A DNA stretch of 17,735 nucleotides from an archaeon (GTDB taxonomy: Archaea > Nanobdellota > Nanobdellia > SCGC-AAA011-G17 > PNOQ01). The stretch covers positions 1 to 17,735 of the forward strand of contig JAIOSD010000010.1 of the NCBI GenBank assembly GCA_021107835.1, written 5' to 3'. The notes under the pieces were generated by a model, which saw only the letters and a list, made by a program, of their open reading frames with translations, had not been told where the DNA came from and did not search any database. The position numbers were made by a program, and so were the translations under genes. Shown here piece by piece: positions 6,564 to 12,375 of the stretch. Position 1 is the first letter of the stretch. Every line of letters starts with the position of its first letter.

Positions 6564-6647
6564 ATGAAAAATAATCATAATAAATACGAAAAATTGTATG
6601 AAGATATTCTTTTATTCATGCTTCAGAGAAATGAAAACGAAAAATAA
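6564..6647 (+). CDS. Possible 27-residue leader peptide
   Basis: A short frame with a ribosome-binding-like CAGGA four bases before its ATG encodes a charged, helical 27-residue peptide (NKYEKLYEDILLFMLQRNE). It overlaps the first codons of the downstream DNA-binding protein gene by 17 nt, so it might couple translation to that gene. The region is AT-rich and the frame is short; it may not be real. Confidence 0.3.
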   Translation: MKNNHNKYEKLYEDILLFMLQRNENEK

Positions 6648-6933
6648 ATATGTCCAGATACAAATACCTCATGAACTATTAATGAGATTAAATAAACTGA
6701 AGAAATATTATTGGCAAACTCATGCAGAGATTATTGAAGAGTTGATAGAAAGAAGGAGAGGAAAAGCAAAGGTGGTGTTTGATGAGGGTTATGTTAGAAG
6801 AGAACTAATCAAGGGAAGAAGTTTAAGAGAAATCTCCCAAGAGATTGGTATTGATAAGGCAACAATCAGAACAAGAATGTATGGAGATAAAGAAATATGT
6901 CGGAAGAATCTGAAGAGCTTAAGAGGAAGATAA
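6631..6933 (+). CDS. DNA-binding protein with ribbon-helix-helix and helix-turn-helix
   Basis: A 100-residue protein that seems to carry two DNA-binding units. Residues 5-43 (YVQIQIPHELLMRLNKLKKY and HAEIIEELIERRR) fit a ribbon-helix-helix. Residues 50-82 (EGYVRRELIKGRSLREISQE, then IGIDKATIRTRMYG) fit a Hin/recombinase-like helix-turn-helix. An in-frame ATG at 6598 would add eleven hydrophobic residues that do not fit the fold, so 6631 is preferred. It overlaps the next gene by 37 nt. It probably acts as an element regulator or partition factor; the combination in one short chain is unusual. Confidence 0.65.
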   Translation: MKTKNKYVQIQIPHELLMRLNKLKKYYWQTHAEIIEELIERRRGKAKVVFDEGYVRRELIKGRSLREISQEIGIDKATIRTRMYGDKEICRKNLKSLRGR

Positions 6934-7274
6934 GAATGCTCATGCTGTTAAAGAAACAAAAAGAAAGAGGAGTGGTAACTGCAAGTTCTTATTCCCCAAA
7001 ACAGAAAGGAGAAACTTTGAACCGAGGTTCAAGTGGAAAACCAATGATTCCATTTATATTTAAATCACAACCAATCAACTTCGCCCAGGCGAAGCAACTC
7101 TCCCCTGGGAGAGTGGAACGCGTTCCAATGCATCCAAACCCTGCATGGCAAACTGTTTCTCAACAAGCAAACATAATTGCTAACTCTCCAGAACAAGCAT
7201 CAGTTAAAGTTAGCAAGGGAGTAAATGATGGATTGAAGTTGATAAATAATTCTACTAAAAGGAGGAAGAAATAA
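6897..7274 (+). CDS. Basic, low-complexity protein of unknown function, with a palindrome cluster in its gene
   Basis: A 125-residue, strongly basic protein. A short N-terminal helix (EELKRKIRMLMLLKKQKERG) precedes a disordered, Ser/Pro/Gln-rich middle and a Lys/Arg tail (STKRRKK). The middle section around FAQAKQLSPGRVERVPMHPN is encoded by an unusually GC-rich stretch that is a run of short hairpins (7017-7126), unlike the AT-rich flanks. This suggests a small palindromic insertion kept in frame, or selection on the DNA or RNA structure. It overlaps the upstream gene and is directly followed by the next. No family is recognised. Confidence 0.6.
   Translation: MSEESEELKRKIRMLMLLKKQKERGVVTASSYSPKQKGETLNRGSSGKPMIPFIFKSQPINFAQAKQLSPGRVERVPMHPNPAWQTVSQQANIIANSPEQASVKVSKGVNDGLKLINNSTKRRKK
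7017..7126. repeat. Four short perfect hairpins inside a coding region
   Basis: TTGAACC-GA-GGTTCAA lies at 7017-7032, CTTCGCC-CA-GGCGAAG at 7079-7094, ACTCTCCC-CT-GGGAGAGT at 7097-7114, and the uninterrupted dyad GGAACGCGTTCC at 7115-7126. The last three are adjacent and much more GC-rich than the surrounding gene. Stems of 7-8 bp with two-base loops can extrude as cruciforms in DNA or fold in RNA. Confidence 0.75.
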
Positions 7275-7541
7275 ATGAGAAAGATAACAATACACTTTTC
7301 AGATAAGGACTTGAAAGAGATAGATGAGTTAATAAACATAATGGGAATCAGAGGTTATGGAGATATTCCAAAAGCTTTGAAGTTTAGTGTTACTTACTCT
7401 AAATTGAAACTAAATGAAGATATGAAAGTAATACCAGAGCTAAATGACACTCAAACTGAATTTTGGTTGTCCTCAATAAACCATTTGAAAAATGAGAAAA
7501 AGAAGGCAGATGATATAGCAAAAATACAGCAAAAGAATTAA
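7275..7541 (+). CDS. Small protein with probable ribbon-helix-helix start
   Basis: An 88-residue protein. The N-terminal KITIHFSDKDLKEIDELINI reads as the strand and first helix of a ribbon-helix-helix, followed by a turn with Gly residues (GIRGYGDIPKALKF) where helix B would start. The C-terminal half is a charged helix. An AAGGAGGAAG ribosome-binding site lies 6-10 nt before the ATG, and the previous stop codon is immediately adjacent. It may be a copy-number or transcription regulator of the element; the assignment is by pattern. Confidence 0.6.
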   Translation: MRKITIHFSDKDLKEIDELINIMGIRGYGDIPKALKFSVTYSKLKLNEDMKVIPELNDTQTEFWLSSINHLKNEKKKADDIAKIQQKN

Positions 7542-7623
7542 AAGTAATACCTTGCCTCCTTCTAACTCAACTCATTTGTAATACTAAAGCTATTTCTCCT
7601 TGTAAATAAATCAATTAAGCGAG

Positions 7624-7654
7624 GTTACACAATAAAGGCAAATCTTATAAATTT
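7624..7654 (+). promoter_or_regulatory. Promoter with GTTACACAATA box and TATA (CTTATAAATTT)
   Basis: The gap 7542-7700 holds GTTACACAATAAAGG followed by a TATA box at 7644-7654, about 50 nt before the lipoprotein start. Transcription would start near 7675, leaving a leader with the GAGGTGGGGAG ribosome-binding run. The same upstream box occurs at 16623 and 17608. Confidence 0.5.
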
Positions 7655-7700
7655 ATGGAAATCATAAAAAATAGGTTAAATTGAGGTGGGGAGAAGAGAT

Positions 7701-8147
7701 ATGAAACTAAAGATTATTTCAATACTACTAATTTTTGGAGTTTTGTTGATTAGTGGGTGTAATGAACCATCAGCAAATACACCAAACCCAACCAATAATG
7801 AAGATAATTCTGATAATACAATAGAAGAACAAGAAGAACCTTTTGAAATAGATGAAGATTTGTTTTCAAATATAGCAATTCAAGAGATGCATATACAAGG
7901 GTTCTGTTATGAAGGGATGGAAGCAGATGGTTTAAGTTGTGGTGAAGCAGATTATCCATTTATTAGGGTGTTTAATGCAGAAGATTTCACAGAGAATGGA
8001 AAGCTTTTATTAGTAACAAAAGCAACAGAAAAGCTATATGAAGCAATTCCAGAGCTTTATGATAAAACTATCACCTTTGTTTTTAGAGATGCAAATCAAC
8101 AAACAATAGATAGAATCTATGTAGAACAGAATGAATGGGCAAGATAG
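7701..8147 (+). CDS. Secreted lipoprotein of unknown function
   Basis: A 148-residue protein with a typical lipoprotein signal: basic start MKLK, hydrophobic core IISILLIFGVLL and lipobox ISGC with Cys20. A Ser/Thr/Asn/Pro/Glu-rich linker follows to about residue 55, then a small acidic domain that includes two Cys residues in FCYEGMEADGLSC. It would sit on the outer face of the membrane. It starts at ATG 7701, seven bases after GGGGAG; an in-frame GTG at 7686 is part of the ribosome-binding run. It ends in TAG, unusual for this element. It could be a surface exclusion or immunity-type factor, but this is a guess. Confidence 0.75.
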   Translation: MKLKIISILLIFGVLLISGCNEPSANTPNPTNNEDNSDNTIEEQEEPFEIDEDLFSNIAIQEMHIQGFCYEGMEADGLSCGEADYPFIRVFNAEDFTENGKLLLVTKATEKLYEAIPELYDKTITFVFRDANQQTIDRIYVEQNEWAR

Positions 8148-8160
8148 GAGATGAGAAATT

Positions 8161-9063
8161 ATGGCAAAATGTAGAAAATGCAAAACTGATATTTCTAAAA
8201 CAAAGTTTGTTATGAAGAAAGGATATTGTGATAAGTGTTATGATAGGATTAAAGAGCAAGAAGAGATAGAGGAAGAAAAAGAGGAAAAGAAAGAGCTAAT
8301 AAAAAGAGAAGAAAAAATTCATGATATTGAAGAAAAATTAGTGCATTTTATTGATAAGGTTGATAAAATTATAGAGAAAAAAAATCAGAGTGCTTATGAC
8401 CAAGAAACTATGCTAAAATATTTAGATAGTGTATATGATTATTCAAATGAGATTTTAGATTTATGTGGAGATACCTTTGAAAGTCCATTCTCATTATATG
8501 GTCTTGCATTATATTATAGATGGCAGGGAATTATTAAAGACAGTAGAAGGATATTAAACAAGGCATTGGACTATTTAGATGAGGCATTAGAGTTAAATCC
8601 TATTGTTGAATTAAAATATCATTGTTGGTTTCTAAAATTAATAATTGCAGATGAGTTAGATGATACTGATTTGGAATATGAATGCGAGAAGAAAATAGAA
8701 GAATTAGAAAAAGAAATAAAAAAGAAGGGTGGAAAAATTGTTAATGATAAAGGTTACATAGAACAAAGTCCAAAGAAACATTCTGAATTAGAACATAGAC
8801 AAAATGCATATCACTATATTTATCTGAAAAATAGAGATAAATATCCTTTACCATTTAGTCAATATGTAGTCCATCATAAAGATGGAAATAAATTAAATAA
8901 TCATTCAAGAAATTTAGAGTTATTTACTAAAGAAGAACATGCAGGGATACATAGGGGAAACCATCCTCATAATCCTTTTAATAAAAATAAAACAACTCAT
9001 AAGAGTAGAAGCAAAGGGAATGTAAAAGCACAAAGAAGAAGATATAAATCAAGGAGAAAATGA
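8161..9063 (+). CDS. HNH nuclease-like protein with N-terminal zinc ribbon and helical-repeat middle
   Basis: A 300-residue, three-part protein. Cys4, Cys7, Cys23 and Cys26 form an N-terminal zinc ribbon. Residues 27-75 are an extremely charged coiled coil. Residues 85-180 contain helical-hairpin, TPR-like stretches (SLYGLALYYRWQGIIKDSRR, then ALDYLDEALELNP). Residues 235-265 match the HNH homing-type motif: VVHHKDGNKLNNHSRNLEL and FTKEEHAGIH, with His238/239, Asn251 and His260/264. The tail is very basic. It begins 13 nt after the lipoprotein stop and overlaps the next HNH-type gene as ATGA. It may cut DNA in mobility or competition between elements. Confidence 0.8.
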   Translation: MAKCRKCKTDISKTKFVMKKGYCDKCYDRIKEQEEIEEEKEEKKELIKREEKIHDIEEKLVHFIDKVDKIIEKKNQSAYDQETMLKYLDSVYDYSNEILDLCGDTFESPFSLYGLALYYRWQGIIKDSRRILNKALDYLDEALELNPIVELKYHCWFLKLIIADELDDTDLEYECEKKIEELEKEIKKKGGKIVNDKGYIEQSPKKHSELEHRQNAYHYIYLKNRDKYPLPFSQYVVHHKDGNKLNNHSRNLELFTKEEHAGIHRGNHPHNPFNKNKTTHKSRSKGNVKAQRRRYKSRRK

Positions 9064-9566
9064 AGCTAACAATTGATTTAGTTCCTCAAACAGCATGGGG
9101 AAATTCATTATATAATTTCTATAAACAAAATAAGGCATGGGATTGGCATAAGATAAAACAGAAAGTATTTGATTTAGAAGGAAAGAAATGTTGGATATGT
9201 GGACATGCAGAAGGACCTTTTGAAGCACATGAGTTTTGGAGATATAATCATAAAGAAAAAATACAAAAGTTAGTGGGAATACATCATTTATGTGGAAATT
9301 GTCATAAGATAAAACATTTTGGTTTTTGGACTGAAACAGAAACAGGATTAGAAAAATTAAAGAAAGAAAATCTAACAAAGATAGAATTAATAATGCATTT
9401 TTGTGATGTTAATAATTGTTTAGAAAAAGACTTTAAAGAACATAAAGATAAATCATTTAAACTTCATGCATGGAGAAGTCAACAGGAATGGAAAACAGAT
9501 TTCTCTTGGATAGAAAAATTAAATCTAAATGTGATAATGCCAAATACAAATCTAAATTCCTTTTAA
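9060..9566 (+). CDS. HNH-type zinc nuclease-like protein
   Basis: A 168-residue protein. Cys44 and Cys47 (CWICG), then EAHEFWRY with His57, then GIHHLCGNCHKIKH with His75/76, Cys78, Cys81, His82 and His86 form a beta-beta-alpha metal finger of the HNH class with a structural zinc. Similar compact HNH-like proteins are common in phages and plasmids. It overlaps the larger HNH gene by four bases (ATGA), which suggests that the two proteins are made together. Activity is inferred; a purely structural or DNA-binding role is possible. Its 3' end overlaps the convergent coiled-coil microgene by 15 nt. Confidence 0.75.
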   Translation: MKLTIDLVPQTAWGNSLYNFYKQNKAWDWHKIKQKVFDLEGKKCWICGHAEGPFEAHEFWRYNHKEKIQKLVGIHHLCGNCHKIKHFGFWTETETGLEKLKKENLTKIELIMHFCDVNNCLEKDFKEHKDKSFKLHAWRSQQEWKTDFSWIEKLNLNVIMPNTNLNSF

Positions 9567-9662
9567 CTTATTATTCTCTTCCTTAAGCTTTTTATTCTCT
9601 TTGATAAGCTTTTCAAGTTCTCTTTCAATTATACTCAATTTCTCTGTTGGGTTCATTTTCAT
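9552..9662 (-). CDS. Coiled-coil microprotein, 36 residues
   Basis: A short frame beginning at ATG 9662, with a second ATG at 9656, encodes a near-perfect leucine-zipper helix. Positions 9, 12, 16, 19, 23, 26, 30 and 33 are Leu, Ile, Leu, Leu, Asn, Leu, Asn and Leu, the 3-4-3-4 spacing of a coiled coil with Asn at inner positions as in GCN4. The surrounding residues are Lys and Glu. A GGAAGGAT ribosome-binding sequence precedes it. It overlaps the recombinase end by 38 nt in another frame, and its TAG stop lies within the end of the convergent HNH gene. It could modulate the recombinase or dimerise another partner. Confidence 0.6.
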   Translation of the reverse strand: MKMNPTEKLSIIERELEKLIKENKKLKEENNKLKGI

Positions 9663-10482
9663 TTAGATAATCCTTCCTTACTTTTAATAATCTTATTGCT
9701 GTTTGAAAGTCAATAGCAGATATTTCTCCTTTGGCAAACCTATCCTCTAATATTTCAATAGGACTTTTATTTTGTGCCTTTTCCTTTGCTATCTCTGGGA
9801 TGTTATAGTTCAGAGCATTGGCAGGATTCTTTTCAAAGATTTGTGTTTTTATTGGGGTATTAAATGCAAAGTCAACAGTATCCTTCTTTGTCTTGTCTGA
9901 AACCTTTGCATAGATTTGTGTTGTGGTTACTTGGTTATGTCCAAGAAGATTAGCAACAGCATATAAATCTCTGGTTATGTCATAAACATATTGAGCATAG
10001 AAGTGCCTTAAATGATGGAATCTGAACTTATACACAGCTTTTTTTCTCTTGGTTGACTTCTCTGTGTATTCATATTCTTTCATGTCTAAATTAGCTCTTT
10101 CTCTTGCTTCTTTGAACCATTCATGAAGAGTTTTAGTTCTTAATGCCTTATCTGGTGAGTTCATAGATGGTAAGAAATACTTGCCTCCTTCTATGATGGT
10201 TAACCATTTCTTTATTGGAGAGATAGCTATTTCTGGGATTGGTTGTATTCTATCTTTGCCATAACCTTGTTTCTTCCTATTTGGATTCTTGCTGTCCCTT
10301 ATCTTCAATGTTCTTCTTTGCAAATCAATATCTTGAGTTAATATATTGCAAACCTCTCTAACTCTTAATCCACACATCAATGCCATAAAACAGGCAATAG
10401 ATAGCTTTGGAATATACATGCTTTCAAAGAGCTTAGTTAATTGCTCTTTATTCATCATATCTGGTAACTTATTATTTGACAT
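9625..10482 (-). CDS. Tyrosine recombinase/integrase, catalytic domain without the usual N-terminal core-binding domain
   Basis: A 285-residue integrase of the element. The catalytic set is complete: Arg40 in CGLRVRE, Lys76 in YGKDR, His156 and Arg159 in HHLRH, His182 in LLGHNQ and the nucleophile Tyr191 in QIYAKV. The catalytic Arg is only 40 residues from the start, so the SAM-like core-binding domain of about 100 residues found in XerA-type enzymes is missing. About 90 residues follow the Tyr and end in a charged helical region (SPIEILEDRF, AIDFQTAIRLLKVRKD). Its start codon overlaps the stop of the upstream HTH gene as TAATG, so that protein might supply DNA binding. It lies at the element edge, as usual for integrases. 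Confidence 0.9.
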   Translation of the reverse strand: MSNNKLPDMMNKEQLTKLFESMYIPKLSIACFMALMCGLRVREVCNILTQDIDLQRRTLKIRDSKNPNRKKQGYGKDRIQPIPEIAISPIKKWLTIIEGGKYFLPSMNSPDKALRTKTLHEWFKEARERANLDMKEYEYTEKSTKRKKAVYKFRFHHLRHFYAQYVYDITRDLYAVANLLGHNQVTTTQIYAKVSDKTKKDTVDFAFNTPIKTQIFEKNPANALNYNIPEIAKEKAQNKSPIEILEDRFAKGEISAIDFQTAIRLLKVRKDYLNENEPNREIEYN

Positions 10483-10958
10483 TATAAGGACCTCACAACA
10501 TTATTTATTTCTTCTATCATTAGCAAACCTGTATTACTCATTTTAGATTTCTTTCTGTTGTCTGCTATCTCAAAAGCTTTCTTGAAACTAACTTGCCCAT
10601 GGGCAAGTTTCTCTTTAATATCTGAAGGAATACGACAGGCAACAAACCATCTATATGCAGTAGAAGGGTTAATACTGTTCTTCATAAAATAGTCAAGGAG
10701 AATCTTTTCATTTGGTGTTAGTTCTCTCTTTCTCTTCTTGTTCTCTGGTTTGTCTCTTCTTCCATAGTGTAAGTTTCCATAGTAAAAGTTTCTGACATGT
10801 GATGCCATAGATAGAAATCTATCTTCCTCAACTTCAGGCATTAGTTCTTTTAAATCAGATTTAATCTTGTTAATCCTATCAAAGATATTTATCTTCCTTC
10901 CATTATATCTAACTCTATGGTTGATAAAACTTTGATTATTTGTTTTACTCATATACAT
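10482..10958 (-). CDS. Helix-turn-helix protein upstream of and coupled to the integrase (ParB-like HTH)
   Basis: A 158-residue basic protein. Residues around NPSTAYRWFVACRIPSDIKE and EKLAHGQVSFKKAFEIA resemble the ParB/KorB-type helix-turn-helix, in which a recognition helix is followed by 'lp..i.e.l..G.vs...A'. The N-terminal part has an amphipathic helical stretch (FDRINKIKSDLKELMPEVEED). The start at 10958 has GGAGGC seven bases upstream; an in-frame TTG at 10973 and an ATG at 10952 are alternatives. It is coupled to the integrase by a TAATG overlap. It may direct the integrase to its site, act as excision factor, or regulate the operon. Confidence 0.65.
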   Translation of the reverse strand: MYMSKTNNQSFINHRVRYNGRKINIFDRINKIKSDLKELMPEVEEDRFLSMASHVRNFYYGNLHYGRRDKPENKKRKRELTPNEKILLDYFMKNSINPSTAYRWFVACRIPSDIKEKLAHGQVSFKKAFEIADNRKKSKMSNTGLLMIEEINNVVRSL

Positions 10959-10976
10959 TTTTATTGCCTCCAATCC

Positions 10977-11012
10977 TTTTATAGAATGTAATTAGAATGT
11001 AATTTAATATGA
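10977..11012 (-). promoter_or_regulatory. Promoter region of the integrase operon with an 11-bp tandem repeat
   Basis: On the minus strand TATAAAA (10977-10983) and TATTAAAT (about 11004-11011) are two TATA candidates. Only the second leaves room for a transcript containing the GGAGGC site. Between them TAGAATGTAAT is repeated exactly twice in tandem (10982-10992 and 10993-11003), a possible operator or recombinase arm site. TTAGAATCC at 11045-11053 resembles the repeat. Confidence 0.45.
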
Positions 11013-11044
11013 GAAAAAGTGCTAAAAAGTCGTGGTTTTGAGTT

Positions 11045-11110
11045 TTAGAATCCAGTTATTATTCCTGCCAAACAACCTAAAAGAATTGCTATGAATATTT
11101 CTAATAACAT
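11045..11110 (-). pseudogene. Truncated N-terminus of a TctA/DUF112-type membrane transporter, cut at the element boundary
   Basis: A minus-strand frame starts at ATG 11110, nine bases after the stop of the OB-fold gene, and encodes 21 residues before TAA 11045-11047. It contains FIAILLGCLAGIITG. From memory, archaeal TctA/DUF112 proteins begin with this kind of hydrophobic helix followed by a Gly-Pro-Gly-Ile-His motif, which is absent here. The natural reading is that the transporter gene was split by integration and its main part lies at the other end of the element, outside the window. It could also be a complete 21-residue membrane peptide, which I find less likely. Confidence 0.55.
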
Positions 11111-11119
11111 TTGTATAAC

Positions 11120-11473
11120 CTAAATTAAATTTCTTCTTATTTCTTCTACTTGAATCTCTAATTTTCCTTTGTATTCTATTACTTTTCCTTCTATTGTTAC
11201 TTCTTGATATTGTTTTAGTGAAGGGATTTTATCTTTGAATACCATCGCCACCATTTCTCCTGTTTTATCTTTTATATTTATAATTAGAACTGTTTCTACA
11301 TCTGTTATTCTTGTTACTTGCCCAGAAATTGCAACTAGTCGATCTATATCTTCGTTAGTTAGTTCTCCTATATCTACCTTTTTTATTGTAGTTGTTTCTG
11401 TGATTAGTAGAATGATTAAAATTCCAAATAAAGAACAAAAAAATGATATTTTTAGTAATGTTTTATCTTTCAC
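11120..11473 (-). CDS. Membrane-anchored OB-fold protein
   Basis: A 117-residue protein. Residues 6-25 (LLKISFFCSLFGILIILLIT) form a membrane anchor, and the rest is an OB-fold of the tRNA-anticodon-binding type: LVAISGQVTRITDVE, VLIINIKDKTGEMVAMVFKD, YQEVTIEGKVIEYKGKLEIQ. Such single-OB proteins often stand next to TctA/DUF112 transporter genes in archaea (recollection, not checked), which fits the truncated frame downstream. The start is GTG 11473 with a TATA box at 11501-11510 about 30 nt upstream, consistent with a leaderless message. The stop is TAG. It probably lies outside the mobile element. Confidence 0.75.
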   Translation of the reverse strand: MKDKTLLKISFFCSLFGILIILLITETTTIKKVDIGELTNEDIDRLVAISGQVTRITDVETVLIINIKDKTGEMVAMVFKDKIPSLKQYQEVTIEGKVIEYKGKLEIQVEEIRRNLI

Positions 11474-11500
11474 TTTAATAAAAGGGAATTTAGTTGTAGT

Positions 11501-11510
11501 TATAAAGTTT
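11501..11510 (-). promoter_or_regulatory. TATA box of the OB-fold gene
   Basis: The minus strand reads AAACTTTATA, centred about 30 nt before the GTG start at 11473. Confidence 0.45.
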
Positions 11511-11530
11511 ATTTTTTGAAGAAGTGTAAT

Positions 11531-11860
11531 TTAAACAGAACCACCCCCACCAAATGTAGGTGGAATTCTATCTAGTTCTCTTTCTAAAGAAGATGTATGT
11601 TGAAAGAAAGCTAGAGTAGAAGAAGAAAGTCTTTCATAATGCTTTGCTTTTTTCTCCCAGCCAAGGCATATACGATGTGCTCTTGCGCCTGAAAAAGCAA
11701 TTGCTAAACCATTTGGTTCTCCCATAATAGTATCACTTCCTTGTTTCCATGTTTCAAAAGCACTACGATAATTCTCGATAGCATCTTGGTATGCTCCAGC
11801 TAATTTACGACACAACTTTGCCTTTTTTTCAATAGCCCTGTTAATATAATCTAATATCAT
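11531..11860 (-). CDS. Small helical protein of unknown function
   Basis: A 109-residue protein that is mainly alpha-helical (YINRAIEKKAKLCRKLAGAY, AIENYRSAFETWKQG, GWEKKAKHYERLSSSTLAFF) and ends in a Gly-rich stretch. I recognise no family. It follows its upstream gene by nine bases and is preceded by a leader that is identical over 22 nt to that of the gene at 12373. An out-of-frame ATG ten bases before the start would make a nine-residue peptide. Codon usage is host-like. Confidence 0.6.
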   Translation of the reverse strand: MILDYINRAIEKKAKLCRKLAGAYQDAIENYRSAFETWKQGSDTIMGEPNGLAIAFSGARAHRICLGWEKKAKHYERLSSSTLAFFQHTSSLERELDRIPPTFGGGGSV

Positions 11861-11879
11861 TTTTAATCATTAATCTCCT
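11858..11879 (-). promoter_or_regulatory. Conserved translation leader (copy 1)
   Basis: From AGGAG to the ATG this 22-nt segment is identical to 12354-12375. It contains an AGGAG ribosome-binding core, an inner out-of-frame ATG and the real start. Part of it also encodes the last codons of the upstream gene. Confidence 0.6.
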
Positions 11880-12241
11880 GTTGGTTTCCATTTCAAGTGC
11901 ATACCATACATTCTTGCTTGTGATTGACCGCTTGATAGAATCCACCCAATATAAGTGTTTGGTCCTTGTATCCAATCTATTTTAAGGCTTAATCCCCTTT
12001 TTTGATCTGGAAATATTATTGGATAGGTTACTGAATCTCTGAGTGGTGTTTCTGAATCACTTGGCGAAACTTTCCCTCCAGGAACTAAATTCATTACATC
12101 TTGGAATAATTTATTTCGATTAATATATCTTATTGCATTAGTAAGTTCTTCTTCTGTTATTCTACTGTTTAAAGGTATTGAGGGAATATCTACTTCTAAT
12201 TCTGGAAATTCCGTTTTTAGAATCTTTGTAAGGTCTACCAT
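11870..12241 (-). CDS. Small protein of unknown function
   Basis: A 123-residue protein. The N-terminal half has two helices (LTKILKTEFPELE and TEEELTNAIRYINRNKLFQD). The C-terminal half alternates as beta strands (LSLKIDWIQGPNTYIGWIL and QARMYGMHLKWKP). No family is recognised. The TATA box at 12271-12278 is about 33 nt before ATG 12241, so the leader is absent or very short; a TTG at 12247 is a less likely start. Its stop codon lies within the leader of the downstream gene, so both are probably co-transcribed. Confidence 0.6.
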   Translation of the reverse strand: MVDLTKILKTEFPELEVDIPSIPLNSRITEEELTNAIRYINRNKLFQDVMNLVPGGKVSPSDSETPLRDSVTYPIIFPDQKRGLSLKIDWIQGPNTYIGWILSSGQSQARMYGMHLKWKPTGD

Positions 12242-12270
12242 TTTCAATCAATTCTGTAACCAATACCCCC

Positions 12271-12278
12271 TTTATAAA
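12271..12278 (-). promoter_or_regulatory. TATA box of the leftward gene pair 12241-11531
   Basis: The minus strand reads TTTATAAA, centred 33 nt before the ATG at 12241. Confidence 0.5.
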
Positions 12279-12307
12279 TCTTTCCTTTGTCACCACTCTA
12301 AAGAAGC

Positions 12308-12320
12308 GAAAGGTTTAAAA
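12308..12320 (+). promoter_or_regulatory. Promoter (BRE plus TATA) of the gene at 12373
   Basis: GAAAGG followed by TTTAAAAATA fits a purine BRE and a TATA box. Transcription would begin near 12342, leaving about 30 nt of leader with the conserved AGGAG segment. Confidence 0.5.
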
Positions 12321-12350
12321 ATAGTTGAAATTGATTTATTTTATCCAGAA

Positions 12351-12375
12351 TTAAGGAGATTAATGATTAAAAATG
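12351..12375 (+). promoter_or_regulatory. Conserved translation leader (copy 2)
   Basis: Positions 12354-12375 are identical to the leader of the minus-strand gene ending at 11860. The Shine-Dalgarno core GGAG lies four bases from an inner ATG (12363) but fourteen from the real start (12373), which is unusually far. A similar sequence is at 16674-16697. Confidence 0.6.

Larger units (their letters stand above)
1..11045. mobile_element. Integrated plasmid/virus-like element (right part; left end outside window)
   Basis: The region has the set-up of an integrative archaeal element: a tyrosine recombinase at one edge, a primase-polymerase, a helicase-like ATPase, an origin-like repeat array, a Zot/packaging-type ATPase, several ribbon-helix-helix and zinc-ribbon proteins, HNH proteins and many overlapping small genes. 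The right edge is placed near 11,045 because a host-type membrane transporter reading frame on the minus strand breaks off there. Gly-Gly is mostly written with GGA codons here, while the genes to the right use GGG and contain G7 runs. No capsid, portal or tail gene is recognised, so plasmid, integrative plasmid or defective provirus all remain possible. The left end is not in the window. Confidence 0.75.

Noticed and set aside
7017..7033. tRNA fragment or tRNA-based attachment site
   Set aside because: Only GGTTCAA resembles a T-arm; no acceptor stem, anticodon arm or CCA-side pairing is nearby.
9049..9378. Minus-strand frame opposite the second HNH gene
   Set aside because: The plus strand has clear HNH cysteine and histidine motifs; the opposite frame is Phe/Leu/Ser-rich without features.
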